A stretch of DNA of 64,000 nucleotides from Paractinoplanes durhamensis (GTDB lineage Bacteria > Actinomycetota > Actinomycetes > Mycobacteriales > Micromonosporaceae): the NCBI RefSeq assembly GCF_016862175.1, contig NZ_BOML01000038.1, positions 231,214-295,213 on the forward strand, given 5' to 3'. Below are positions 7,574 through 18,670 of this stretch, one piece after another (position 1 is the stretch's first letter; every line of letters begins with the position of its first letter). The notes below the pieces were generated by a model. That model was not told the origin of the DNA and did not search any database. It saw nothing but the letters and a program-made list of their open reading frames with translations. The position numbers and the translations under genes are program-made.

Positions 7574-7645
7574 CCGGTCGGGTGACCGCTCGAGTGATCG
7601 GTGCGGGGAGCGGTCCGAGGGGCAGATCAGGGGGCGGGGGTTGGG

Positions 7646-7702
7646 CAGTTGAGCAGTTCAGTGACTAAGCAGTTGAGCGACTATAGTCGTACGCCTATAG
7701 TC
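7646..7702 (+). promoter_or_regulatory. Repeated elements before small HTH gene
   Basis: Directly before the HTH gene are two copies of CTATAGTC (7681-7688, 7695-7702); the first is part of the perfect palindrome GACTATAGTC. Upstream, GCAGTTGAGC occurs twice (about 7643 and 7670). This AT-richer patch within GC-rich DNA looks like a promoter with an operator, possibly autoregulated by the HTH protein. Confidence 0.5.
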
Positions 7703-7708
7703 ATTGGC

Positions 7709-7981
7709 ATGACCTCAGAGAGGATCCGGATTGTCGGCGCACATGAGATCCGCGTGCGCCTTGGCGGCAAGATCAGTCGACAGCGGGTTTACCAGATCAC
7801 CGGCAGCAGCACCTTTCCGAAGCCGATCGCCACTCTTGAGCAGGGCAAGATCTGGGCGGCCGAGGATGTCGAGACCTGGATCCGGGAGCACCGTTCCGAG
7901 CCTGCCGCAGCGGGGCGGCCCAAGACCGTGCGCGCCCAGACCCGTCAGTGCACGACTTCCCTGCAGCCGAAGCGGCGGTGA
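7709..7981 (+). CDS. Small AlpA/MerR-like winged HTH DNA-binding protein
   Basis: A 90-residue protein with an excisionase/MerR-like helix-turn-helix: VGAHEIRVRLGGKISRQRVYQI, then FPKPIATLEQGKIWAAEDVETWI. This is the layout of AlpA-type regulators and short actinobacterial DNA-binding proteins. The ATG at 7709 starts just after the repeated CTATAGTC elements; a longer frame to 7601 reads through those elements and is unlikely. The C-terminal 28 residues are basic and of low complexity. No integrase or phage gene is adjacent. Its target is unknown. Confidence 0.7.
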   Translation: MTSERIRIVGAHEIRVRLGGKISRQRVYQITGSSTFPKPIATLEQGKIWAAEDVETWIREHRSEPAAAGRPKTVRAQTRQCTTSLQPKRR

Positions 7982-8013
7982 GAAGCGCTGGTGAGAGTGA
8001 CGATGAAAAGCAG

Positions 8014-10461
<2,448 letters not shown>

Positions 10462-10573
10462 TCTGGCACCGGTATGGCCGGAACCCCAAACGGGTAGGAC
10501 GGGTGGGTGCCATGCGCCGGGCCAAGTGCCGCGATGGTTAGATTCGCAGGAGAGATCGCAGGGAGGAGGAGCG

Positions 10574-10933
10574 ATGGAGCTGTCCCTTGCGACACGGACT
10601 GTCGCCGAGCACACGGTGCTCGAGGTCGGCGGCGAGGTGGACGTCTACACGGCGCCGAGGCTGCGTGAGCGCCTCGTGGAGCTGGTCGACGCCGGCGCGC
10701 GCAACGTGATCGTCGATCTGGCGGGCGTCGAGTTCCTCGACTCCACCGGTCTCGGCGTGCTGGTCGGCGCGATGAAACGGCTGCGGGTGGCGAACGGGAC
10801 GTTCGGCCTGGTCTGCTCGAAGGAGCCGTTGCTGAAGATCTTCCGGATCACGGCGCTCGACCAGGTGTTCCCGATCTACCCATCGGTCGAGGCGGCTACC
10901 GGGGACGGCGACGGCAGCGGTCCGATTTCGTGA
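10574..10933 (+). CDS. bldG: BldG-like anti-sigma factor antagonist (STAS)
   Basis: A 119-residue STAS protein starting at ATG 10574 after a very strong GGGAGGAGGAG site. The motif FLDSTGLGVL places the phosphorylatable serine at residue 57, the same position reported for Streptomyces BldG, a regulator of development and antibiotic production. The neighbourhood (divergent DUF1998 helicase upstream, coupled anti-sigma gene, then hppA and topA) matches my memory of the Streptomyces bldG locus. It should act by binding the anti-sigma protein encoded next to it. Its stop overlaps that gene's GTG start (GTGA). Confidence 0.9.
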   Translation: MELSLATRTVAEHTVLEVGGEVDVYTAPRLRERLVELVDAGARNVIVDLAGVEFLDSTGLGVLVGAMKRLRVANGTFGLVCSKEPLLKIFRITALDQVFPIYPSVEAATGDGDGSGPIS

Positions 10934-11370
10934 TGGCGACTGTCCGCCTGTCCTTCTCGCCGGCTCCCGTGCACGTGCGCACGGCCCGGCTCGTCGGCGT
11001 GGCGGTGGCCCGGCGGGCCGGCGTCGCCGAGGAACTGCTGGACGAGGTCCGGCTGGCGATCGGTGAGGCGTGCACCCGTGCCGTCGCGCTGCACAACCAG
11101 TACGGTCTGGCCGATCTCGTCACAGTCGAAATGTCTGATTCGGACTCATATGCCGTTCGGGTGATCGATCATGCCCCGATCGAGGCGAGTGTGGGTCTGG
11201 CCAAGCTGCCGCCGGACGAGCTGGCCGCCGAGTCGCTCACCGACGAGGCCCTGACCACCGGCGTCGGCTTCGCGCTCCTCGCCGGATTTGTCGATGACCT
11301 GCAGGTTCGCCCGGTCGAGGATGGTCCGGGCACGGAGGTCCGAATGGTGTGGCCGGTACAGCGCCGCTGA
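10930..11370 (+). CDS. Anti-sigma regulatory factor, HATPase_c type, partner of BldG
   Basis: A 146-residue GHKL-fold protein like RsbW/SpoIIAB. The N-box region reads DEVRLAIGEACTRAV, with cysteine where the Mg-binding asparagine usually sits, and the G1 region reads VIDHAP instead of the usual DxGxG. These changes suggest weak or absent kinase activity, as known for some actinobacterial BldG partners. GTG at 10930 overlaps the bldG stop, indicating co-translation. It probably binds one or more sigma factors and is released by BldG. Confidence 0.85.
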   Translation: MMATVRLSFSPAPVHVRTARLVGVAVARRAGVAEELLDEVRLAIGEACTRAVALHNQYGLADLVTVEMSDSDSYAVRVIDHAPIEASVGLAKLPPDELAAESLTDEALTTGVGFALLAGFVDDLQVRPVEDGPGTEVRMVWPVQRR

Positions 11371-11616
11371 GCCCAGAAAGATCAAAAACCGTCTTTACGA
11401 CTCTGGCGCCGCGCTAACACAGCGGCGAACATCACCACGACACGGCCGGATCCGGGTGTGACCATCACCACGGTTGGCCGCTACAGTACGCGAGTTATCA
11501 GCTACTGCTCCTGGTCCCGCGACCGCGGGGCCCGGTTGTCGTCTCCCCGGTGACGGGGATGCGCCCGGGCGGTTACGTCCGCCTCCCGGGTGCGGTCGGT
11601 GTACAGGAGGACATTG
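11371..11616 (+). promoter_or_regulatory. Long hppA upstream region with structured leader
   Basis: A 246-bp noncoding stretch. Its last ~110 bases contain several GC-rich hairpin candidates, for example CCCCGGTGACGGGG (about 11545) and CCCGGG...CCCGGG (about 11566-11592). A promoter is expected in the less GC-rich part around 11470-11500. I could not match it to a known riboswitch class. Confidence 0.4.
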
Positions 11617-13986
11617 ATGTCCGGGACCTTGATAACTTCTGCCGCGGGCGGAGTGTCCCTCAGCGGTTCAAACGTCACATTTATCATTGTCGCGCTGGTC
11701 TTCGCCCTCATTGCGCTGGGCTTCGCCGCGATGTTCGTCCAGTCCGTGCTGAAGGCCGGGCGCGGCACCAAGAACATGCAGGAGATCGCCGGCGCCGTTC
11801 AGGAAGGTGCCTCGGCGTACCTGTTCCGCCAGTTCAAGACGCTGGCGATCTTCGTGGTGATCGCGGTCGTCCTGCTCTTCCTCCTGCCGGTGCACGACAC
11901 CGACAACGAGGTATGGGTCAAGATCGGCCGGTCGCTCTTCTTCATCGTGGGTGCGGTCTTCTCGTCGTTCATCGGCGGCGCCGGCATGGCGCTCGCGACC
12001 CGGGCCAACCTGCGGGTGGCCGCGGCGGCCGGTGAGCAGGGCGGCCGTGAGACCGCGATGGGGATCGCGTTCCGCACCGGTGGTGTGGTCGGCTTCCTCA
12101 CCGTCGGGCTCGGACTCTTCGGCGGCGCGCTGGTCGTGCTGATCTTCAAGACCGACGCGCCGACGGTGCTCGAGGGCTTCGGCTTCGGTGCCGCGCTGCT
12201 GGCCATGTTCATGCGGGTCGGTGGCGGCATCTTCACCAAGGCCGCGGATGTCGGCGCCGACCTGGTCGGCAAGGTGGAGCAGGGCATCCCCGAGGACGAC
12301 CCGCGCAACGCCGCGACCATCGCCGACAACGTGGGCGACAACGTCGGTGACTGTGCCGGCATGGCGGCCGACCTCTTCGAGTCGTACGCGGTGACCCTGG
12401 TGGCGGCCCTGATCCTGGGCCAGGCCGCGTTCGGTCAGGACGGTCTGATCTTCCCGCTGATCGTCTCGACGGTCGGTGTCGTGATCGCGATCATCGGTGT
12501 CTTCATCACCCGGCTGCGCCCGTCCGACAAGAACGGTCTCACCGCGATCAACCGGGCGTTCTACATCTCGGCCGCGATTTCCGCGATCGTGGTGGCGGTG
12601 GTCAGCTTCCTGTACCTCCCGACCACCTTCGCCGGCTTCAACGACAGCGGCATCTCCGCCGACATCGTGGCGAGCGGCCGCAACCCGCAGTGGGTGGCGA
12701 TCGGCGCGGTCGTGATCGGCATCGTGCTGGCCGCCGCCATCCAGGCGCTGACCGGCTACTTCACCGAGACCAACCGGCGCCCGGTGCAGGACATCGGCAA
12801 GTCGTCGCAGACCGGTGCGGCCACCGTCGTGCTGGCCGGCATCAGCGTCGGCCTCGAGTCGGCGGTCTACTCGGCGCTGGTGATCGGTGCCGGCGTCTTC
12901 GGCGCGTTCCTGCTCGGCGGCTCGTCGCTGACCCTGTCGCTGTTCGCGGTGGCGCTGGCCGGCACCGGCCTGCTCACCACGGTCGGCGTCATCGTCGCGA
13001 TGGACACGTTCGGCCCGATCTCGGACAACGCGCAGGGCATCGCCGAGATGTCCGGTGACGTCGACGAGAAGGGCGCCCAGATCCTCACCGAGCTGGACGC
13101 CGTCGGTAACACCACCAAGGCGATCACCAAGGGCATCGCGATCGCGACCGCCGTGCTGGCCGCCACCGCCCTCTTCGGGTCGTACACGAACACGCTGGCC
13201 ACCTCGCTGGCCGACGCGGGCATCTCGCCCGACCAGGTCGGCAACGAGATCCTCGGTCTGCTGAACATCTCGAACCCGCGCAACCTCGTCGGCCTGCTGG
13301 TCGGCGCGGCCGTCGTGTTCCTCTTCTCCGGCCTGGCCATCAACGCCGTGTCCCGCTCGGCGGGCGCGGTCGTGATGGAGGTCCGCCGCCAGTTCCGCGA
13401 GTTCCCCGGCATCATGGACCGCACCCAGCGGCCCGAGTACGGCCGGGTCGTGGACATCTGCACCCGGGACGCGCAGCGCGAGCTGGTCACCCCCGGTCTG
13501 CTGGCGATCCTGGCGCCGATCGCGGTCGGCTTCGGCCTGGGTGCGGGCGCGCTCGCGTCCTACCTGGCCGGTGCGATCGGCACCGGCACCCTGATGGCGG
13601 TCTTCCTGTCCAACTCGGGCGGCGCCTGGGACAACGCGAAGAAGCTGGTCGAGGACGGTGCGTTCGGCGGCAAGGGCTCGGACGCCCACGCCGCCACCGT
13701 CATCGGTGACACCGTCGGTGACCCGTTCAAGGACACCGCCGGCCCGGCCATCAACCCGCTGCTCAAGGTGATGAACCTGGTCTCGCTGCTGATCGCCCCG
13801 GCCGTCGTCGGCTGGAGCATCGGCACCGACGCGAACACCCCGCTGCGGGTCACCATCGCGGTGGTGGCGGCGGCGATCATCGTGGGTGCGGTGTTCTGGA
13901 GCAAGCGCAAGCCGATCTCGATGGGCGACGACACCCCGGCCAGCCCGTCCGGCGACGCCACTCCCTCGGAGCGGGTCAGCGCCTGA
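11617..13986 (+). CDS. hppA: Membrane-bound H+-translocating inorganic pyrophosphatase, K+-independent type
   Basis: A 789-residue polytopic membrane enzyme (about 16 helices) that hydrolyses pyrophosphate and pumps protons outward. The substrate-site segment contains DVGADLVGKVEQGIPEDDPRN and the loop GDNVGDCAGMAADLFESY; a second acidic site is GDTVGDPFKDTAGPAINPL near the C-terminus. The motif GNTTKA (lysine at about residue 501) marks the potassium-independent subclass; the K+-dependent enzymes have alanine there. ATG at 11617 follows ACAGGAGGAC. A perfect terminator hairpin lies 12 bases after the stop. The gene stands alone between the bldG pair and a lipoprotein gene, with its own long leader. 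Confidence 0.97.
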   Translation: MSGTLITSAAGGVSLSGSNVTFIIVALVFALIALGFAAMFVQSVLKAGRGTKNMQEIAGAVQEGASAYLFRQFKTLAIFVVIAVVLLFLLPVHDTDNEVWVKIGRSLFFIVGAVFSSFIGGAGMALATRANLRVAAAAGEQGGRETAMGIAFRTGGVVGFLTVGLGLFGGALVVLIFKTDAPTVLEGFGFGAALLAMFMRVGGGIFTKAADVGADLVGKVEQGIPEDDPRNAATIADNVGDNVGDCAGMAADLFESYAVTLVAALILGQAAFGQDGLIFPLIVSTVGVVIAIIGVFITRLRPSDKNGLTAINRAFYISAAISAIVVAVVSFLYLPTTFAGFNDSGISADIVASGRNPQWVAIGAVVIGIVLAAAIQALTGYFTETNRRPVQDIGKSSQTGAATVVLAGISVGLESAVYSALVIGAGVFGAFLLGGSSLTLSLFAVALAGTGLLTTVGVIVAMDTFGPISDNAQGIAEMSGDVDEKGAQILTELDAVGNTTKAITKGIAIATAVLAATALFGSYTNTLATSLADAGISPDQVGNEILGLLNISNPRNLVGLLVGAAVVFLFSGLAINAVSRSAGAVVMEVRRQFREFPGIMDRTQRPEYGRVVDICTRDAQRELVTPGLLAILAPIAVGFGLGAGALASYLAGAIGTGTLMAVFLSNSGGAWDNAKKLVEDGAFGGKGSDAHAATVIGDTVGDPFKDTAGPAINPLLKVMNLVSLLIAPAVVGWSIGTDANTPLRVTIAVVAAAIIVGAVFWSKRKPISMGDDTPASPSGDATPSERVSA

Positions 13987-13998
13987 TTCAACCGTCAA

Positions 13999-14032
13999 AA
14001 GGGGGCATCCGGGAAATCCCGGGTGCCCCCTT
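13999..14032 (+). terminator. Rho-independent terminator after hppA
   Basis: A 14-bp stem with a very short loop (left arm starting GGGGGCATCCGGGA, one G-T pair), flanked by AA on the left and TT on the right. It begins 12 bases after the hppA stop codon. Confidence 0.93.
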
Positions 14033-14076
14033 GCCCATGGATGAGGGTTGTCACACCCGGGCCGTACCCTGCTTCC

Positions 14077-14610
14077 ATGCGTCCGGCCCGACCCCTCGCG
14101 GTGCTCCTTCTTCTTGCGCTCGTTCTCCCGGTCGCCGCGGCCTGCGGAAGCTCGCACGGTCCGCGCGTCTGGGCCGCCAGCGTGTGCACGACGCTGAGTC
14201 CGTGGCGCACCGAGATCGGCTCGCTGACGAGCCGGGCCCAGCAGCAGATGGATGTGGCGACCACGCCCGGTCAGGCCAAGGAAAATCTCGCCCGGCTCTT
14301 CTCCGGCGCGCACGACGCGAGTGAGCGGGCCCGGGCCGGTGTGCTGAAGGCCGGGGTCCCCGACGTCGACGACGGTCAGCGGATCGCCGACGGCTTCACC
14401 ACCGCGCTGGCCGCCATGCGGGATGCCTACGGCCGTGCCGCCTCCGGCATCGACGGCCTGGCCACCGCGCCCGCCAAGACGTTCTACGCGCAGGTGGCCG
14501 AGGTGGTCGACAAGCTGAACGCCGACTACGAGGCGAGCAGCCTCGACACCAGCAAGCTCAGTTCGGCGGAGCTGAAGGCGGCCTTCGACGAAGTGCCCGA
14601 GTGCCGCTGA
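14077..14610 (+). CDS. Putative lipoprotein
   Basis: A 177-residue secreted protein. Residues 1-22 form a lipoprotein signal (RPARPLAVLLLLALVLPVAAAC) with lipobox VAAAC, so it should be lipidated and held on the outer face of the membrane. The mature part is mostly helical and charged, with a cysteine near the start (SVCTTLSPW) and one at the very end (VPECR) that could pair. No enzymatic motif is visible. The ATG at 14077 gives a normal signal peptide. It lies between hppA and a gene just upstream of topA, in the same direction. Confidence 0.8.
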   Translation: MRPARPLAVLLLLALVLPVAAACGSSHGPRVWAASVCTTLSPWRTEIGSLTSRAQQQMDVATTPGQAKENLARLFSGAHDASERARAGVLKAGVPDVDDGQRIADGFTTALAAMRDAYGRAASGIDGLATAPAKTFYAQVAEVVDKLNADYEASSLDTSKLSSAELKAAFDEVPECR

Positions 14611-14631
14611 GCCGATGACAGAGACGGGCCG

Positions 14632-15639
14632 ATGACCGAGACCGGGCCGAAGACCGAGACGGGCTGGCCGCTGATCCCGCGCGAGGTGCTGCCCGCGCCG
14701 GTCCCGGCGGTCAAGCGGAGCCCGTTCCCCCGTCTCCCGGTCCGGGACGGTGAGAGCGGCCGTCAGCTGCCGTTCTTCGGCGCCGAGACCACCGAGCCGA
14801 CCCCCGCCGATCTCGCCGGTCTGCTGGCCGGTCCGGGCCGGTTGGGCCGGATGGGCGGCACCGCCCGGGTGACCGTCGAGGTCGACGCCGCCTGGCGGGT
14901 GCACGTCCTGGTGGCCGAGCTGGTCACGCGAGGCCTGGTGGCCCATTGGCGCCCTCTAGATCAAGATCAAGATCAAGATCAAGAGAGACTTGCTGATGTA
15001 CGGGTGGAAGCGCCCCCGATCGAGCCGGTCGAAAGTCGTCCCGAGCAGGTCGGCGACCCGTTCGACGACCTGCCGCCGGAGGAGCCCGACCCCTGGGCCG
15101 ATCCACCCGCTGCGGGTGACGCGCCCGCCCCGAAATCGGCGAAGGATGGTCGTGCGGGCCGGCGTCTTCCTGTCCCGGACGGGGATTTCTCTCTAGCGCC
15201 GGCCCCACCCCAAGAGTCGGACACGCCGACCGAGCCACCAAAAGAGTCAGAAGGGGATGAAACGCCAGACGAAGAGGCAGCGGAGCCAAAACCGAGATTC
15301 GAGGTGCTCACGGCGTACTCAAGTCGGTTGAATGGTCTTGCCCGCGCCTGGCCGGAGGCCGCCGCACAGCTTTTTCTCAGCGGAGGCCGGCTTCGGCTGT
15401 GGGTCGCGGCGGCGGGAGAGCCCGTCACCGGCGGTTACGCGCTGGGCCTCGACCCCGGCAAGGACCTTGCGGCGATCGATGCCGCCCTGGTCCGCGCCGG
15501 TCTCGCCGGTCGTCTTTCGGATGACGGGCGGCACTATCGGATCATGGGGAAAAGACGTGTCCGACGGCTTGCTGAGCTGGTCGGCGAGCGCCCCGCGGCG
15601 GCACCCGAGGAGATGTGGCCGTCCGGCGCGGGTGCGTGA
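14632..15639 (+). CDS. Conserved hypothetical protein with variable acidic linker, upstream of topA
   Basis: A 335-residue protein of unknown function. Two ordered regions, roughly residues 45-110 (ADLAGLLAGPGRLGRMGGTARVTVEVDAAW and following) and 222-325 (FEVLTAYSSRLNGLARAWPEAAAQLFL and following), flank a long acidic, proline-rich linker. The linker begins with DQDQDQDQ encoded by a (GATCAA)4 microsatellite and has lower GC and less biased codons than the flanks. The C-terminal region ends in a basic KRRVRRLAELV stretch that could touch nucleic acid. It starts 21 bases after the lipoprotein gene and lies 234 bases before topA; a role in DNA metabolism is only a guess. Confidence 0.7.
   Translation: MTETGPKTETGWPLIPREVLPAPVPAVKRSPFPRLPVRDGESGRQLPFFGAETTEPTPADLAGLLAGPGRLGRMGGTARVTVEVDAAWRVHVLVAELVTRGLVAHWRPLDQDQDQDQERLADVRVEAPPIEPVESRPEQVGDPFDDLPPEEPDPWADPPAAGDAPAPKSAKDGRAGRRLPVPDGDFSLAPAPPQESDTPTEPPKESEGDETPDEEAAEPKPRFEVLTAYSSRLNGLARAWPEAAAQLFLSGGRLRLWVAAAGEPVTGGYALGLDPGKDLAAIDAALVRAGLAGRLSDDGRHYRIMGKRRVRRLAELVGERPAAAPEEMWPSGAGA
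14959..14982 (+). repeat. (GATCAA)4 microsatellite
   Basis: Four exact six-base units inside the 14632 gene, encoding alternating Asp and Gln. Six-base steps keep the frame. The site is in the variable linker, where length changes should be tolerated. Confidence 0.92.
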
Positions 15640-15873
15640 TCTTCCTGGATTGTGTGCGACACGACGCTACGTTCCCGGTGTACGGTGTCGCCGTCGGACG
15701 CGTGCGGTGGCCGGACCGTTACCATCCGACTCCTGGGTTCCCGGGGAATGGTTGCCCGTCCGGCGCGTTACGTTGAAAGTCTGCGCTCCGCCGGCACAGG
15801 GCTCGCCCGCGGCGGAAAACAGGATGAGACCCGTCCACAGGGCGGAACGCTGAGTCTGAAGTTTGGGAGTGCC

Positions 15874-18669
15874 GTGCCGAGTGAAGCCAGGACGACCCGT
15901 CTGGTCATCGTCGAGTCTCCGTCGAAGGCCAAGACGATCGCCGGTTATCTGGGCCCCGACTACTTCGTCGAGGCTTCCTTCGGCCATGTCCGCGACCTGC
16001 CACGCAACGCCGCCGACGTGCCCGCCAAGTACAAGGGTGAGGCCTGGGCGCGGCTCGGTGTCGACGTCGACAACGGCTTCCACGCGCTCTACGTCGTGTC
16101 CCCGGACCGCAAGGCGCAGATCGCCAAGCTGACCAAGCTGGCGAAAGAGGTCGACGAGATCTTCCTGGCCACAGATGAGGACCGCGAGGGCGAAGCCATC
16201 GCGTGGCACCTGGTCGAGACGATCAAGCCCAAGGTCCCGGTCCGCCGGATGGTCTTCCACGAGATCACCAAGCCGGCCATCCAGGCCGCGGTGGCCAACC
16301 CGCGCGAGATCGACCGCGACCTGGTCGACGCGCAGGAGGCCCGCCGCATCCTCGACCGGCTGTACGGCTACGAGGTCAGCCCGGTCCTGTGGAAGAAGGT
16401 GATGCCCCGCCTCTCCGCCGGGCGGGTGCAGTCGGTGGCGACGCGCATCGTGGTCGAGCGTGAGCGGCAGCGCATGGCGTTCCGCACCGCCGAGTATTGG
16501 GACATCCTGGCCACCCTGGCCGTGCAGGGGACGACCGAGGGCCCGCGCAGCTTCAACGCGACCCTGATCGCGCTGGACGGCGACCGGATCGCCACCGGTA
16601 AGGACTTCGAGCCCACCACCGGCCAGGTCAAGCCCGGCGCCGGCGTGGTGCACCTGGACGAGGCCGGTGCCCGTGGCCTGGCCGCCCGGGTGGCGGACCG
16701 CCCGTTCACGGTGACCAGGGTCGAGGAGAAGCCGTACCGTCGCCGCCCGTACGCGCCGTTCATCACCTCGACGCTGCAGCAGGAAGCGGCCCGCAAGATG
16801 CGCTTCTCGGCGTCGCAGACGATGCGCACGGCCCAGCGGCTGTACGAGAACGGCTACATCACCTACATGCGTACCGACTCGGTCAACCTGTCCGAGACCG
16901 CGATCACCGCGGCCCGTCGGCAGATCACCGAGCTCTACGGCGCCAACAACGTGCCGCCGCAGCCGCGTCGCTACACCGGCAAGGTGAAGAACGCGCAGGA
17001 GGCGCACGAGGCGATCCGCCCGGCCGGCGACAACTTCCGCACCCCGGGCGAGGTCGCCAAGGAGCTGTCCGCCGACGAGTTCAAGCTGTACGAGCTGATC
17101 TGGCGCCGCACCATCGCCTCGCAGATGACCGACGCGGTCGGCAACTCGGTGAGCGTGCGCATCCGGGCGATCTCCACCAGCGGCGAGGAGGTCGACTTCT
17201 CCGCCTCCGGCAAGACGATCACCGACCCGGGCTTCCTGCGCGCCTACGTCGAGTCCTCGGACGACGAGAACGCCGAGGCCGAGGACGCCGAGCGCCGCCT
17301 GCCCAACCTGGTCAAGGACCAGCCGCTGACCGCCGAGGAGCTGGCCGCGGTCGGCCACCACACCTCGCCGCCGGCCCGCTACACCGAGGCCTCGCTGGTC
17401 AAGGCCCTGGAGGAGCTGGGCATCGGCCGCCCGTCGACCTACGAGTCGATCATGCGGACCATCCAGGACCGCGGCTACGTCGAGAAGCGCGGCCAGGCCC
17501 TGATCCCGTCGTTCCTCGCGTTCGCGGTGATCGGCCTGCTCGAGGGGCACTACCCGCGGCTTGTCGACTACAACTTCACCGCCGCGATGGAGACCCAGCT
17601 CGACGACATCGCCGGTGGCGACCACGCGGCCCTCGACTTCCTCACCGCCTTCTACTTCGGCAGCCAGACGGCCGGGGCGGAAGACACCATCGCCGCGGCC
17701 GGCGGCCTGAAGAAGATGGTCACCGAGAACCTGAGTGCCATCGACGCGCGCTCGGTCAACTCGATCCCGCTCTTCATCGACGACGGCGGCCGCCAGGTCG
17801 TGGTCCGGGTCGGCCGCTACGGCCCCTACCTGCAGCGTCAGCTGCCGGAGGCGGCCGACGAGCCGACCGACGACCGGGTCTCGATCCCGGAGGGCGTGGC
17901 CCCCGACGAGCTGACCCCGGAGAAGGTCACCGAGCTGTTCCTGGGTGGCGGCGGCGAGCGGTCGCTCGGCGACGACCCGGCGACCGGCGAGTCGGTCCAG
18001 CTCAAGTCCGGCCGCTTCGGACCGTACGTGCAGGCCGGCGAGCGAAAGTCGTCGCTGTTCCGCACCCAGTCGCCGGAGACGGTCACCCTGGAGCAGGCGC
18101 TGCGTCTGCTGCAGCTGCCGCGCACCCTGGGCAAGGACCCGGAGGGCAACGAGATCTCGGCGGCGAACGGCCGCTACGGGCCGTACGTGAAGCGTGGCGA
18201 CGACTACCGCTCGCTGGACAACGAGGACCGTCTCTTCACCGTCACGCTGGACGAGGCGCTCGCCCTGCTGGCCCAGCCGAAGACCCGGCAGCGTCGCGAG
18301 GCCAAGCCGCCGCTGCGCGAGATGGGTGCCGACCCGGTCACCGAGAAGCCCATGGTGATCAAGGAAGGCCGCTTCGGTCCGTATGTGACCGACGGCGAGT
18401 ACAACGCGTCGCTGCGCCGCGATCAGACTCCCGAGGAGCTGACCGTCGAGCAGGCGTCCGAGATGCTGGCCGAGAAGCGCGCCAAGGGCCCGGCGCCGAA
18501 GAAGAAGGTCGCGGCCAAGAAGGCACCGGCCAAGGCCGCCGACGGCAAGGCTCCGGTGAAGAAGGCCGCCGCCAAGAAGGCCACGCCGGCCAAGAAGGCA
18601 GCTCCGGCCAAGAAGGCGGCAGCCGCGAAGAAGGCCGCCCCGCGCAAGGCGACGGCCTCCGCCGAATAA
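15874..18669 (+). CDS. topA: DNA topoisomerase I
   Basis: A 931-residue type IA topoisomerase that relaxes negative supercoils. The N-terminal Toprim domain begins LVIVESPSKAKTIAGYLG and has the acidic DEDREGEAIAWH motif. The catalytic tyrosine is in YITYMRTDS (about residue 331). Instead of zinc fingers, the C-terminal half carries repeated domains each with a G-R-(F/Y)-G-P-Y-V motif. The tail of about 55 residues is a lysine/alanine/proline repeat like that of histone H1 and binds DNA; this is typical of actinobacterial TopA. GTG at 15874 follows GGGAG; an upstream in-frame extension has no family support. The stop is one base away from the end of the convergent oxidase gene. Confidence 0.97.
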   Translation: MPSEARTTRLVIVESPSKAKTIAGYLGPDYFVEASFGHVRDLPRNAADVPAKYKGEAWARLGVDVDNGFHALYVVSPDRKAQIAKLTKLAKEVDEIFLATDEDREGEAIAWHLVETIKPKVPVRRMVFHEITKPAIQAAVANPREIDRDLVDAQEARRILDRLYGYEVSPVLWKKVMPRLSAGRVQSVATRIVVERERQRMAFRTAEYWDILATLAVQGTTEGPRSFNATLIALDGDRIATGKDFEPTTGQVKPGAGVVHLDEAGARGLAARVADRPFTVTRVEEKPYRRRPYAPFITSTLQQEAARKMRFSASQTMRTAQRLYENGYITYMRTDSVNLSETAITAARRQITELYGANNVPPQPRRYTGKVKNAQEAHEAIRPAGDNFRTPGEVAKELSADEFKLYELIWRRTIASQMTDAVGNSVSVRIRAISTSGEEVDFSASGKTITDPGFLRAYVESSDDENAEAEDAERRLPNLVKDQPLTAEELAAVGHHTSPPARYTEASLVKALEELGIGRPSTYESIMRTIQDRGYVEKRGQALIPSFLAFAVIGLLEGHYPRLVDYNFTAAMETQLDDIAGGDHAALDFLTAFYFGSQTAGAEDTIAAAGGLKKMVTENLSAIDARSVNSIPLFIDDGGRQVVVRVGRYGPYLQRQLPEAADEPTDDRVSIPEGVAPDELTPEKVTELFLGGGGERSLGDDPATGESVQLKSGRFGPYVQAGERKSSLFRTQSPETVTLEQALRLLQLPRTLGKDPEGNEISAANGRYGPYVKRGDDYRSLDNEDRLFTVTLDEALALLAQPKTRQRREAKPPLREMGADPVTEKPMVIKEGRFGPYVTDGEYNASLRRDQTPEELTVEQASEMLAEKRAKGPAPKKKVAAKKAPAKAADGKAPVKKAAAKKATPAKKAAPAKKAAAAKKAAPRKATASAE

Positions 18670-18670
18670 G

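Noticed and set aside
11371..11616. c-di-AMP riboswitch upstream of hppA
   Set aside because: The leader is structured but I could not find the conserved core of that or any other known class.
11668..14946. Very long open frame (1092 codons) antisense to hppA
   Set aside because: High-GC codon bias leaves antisense frames open; the translation is Asp/Arg/Gly/His-rich without domains, while hppA on the other strand is unmistakable.
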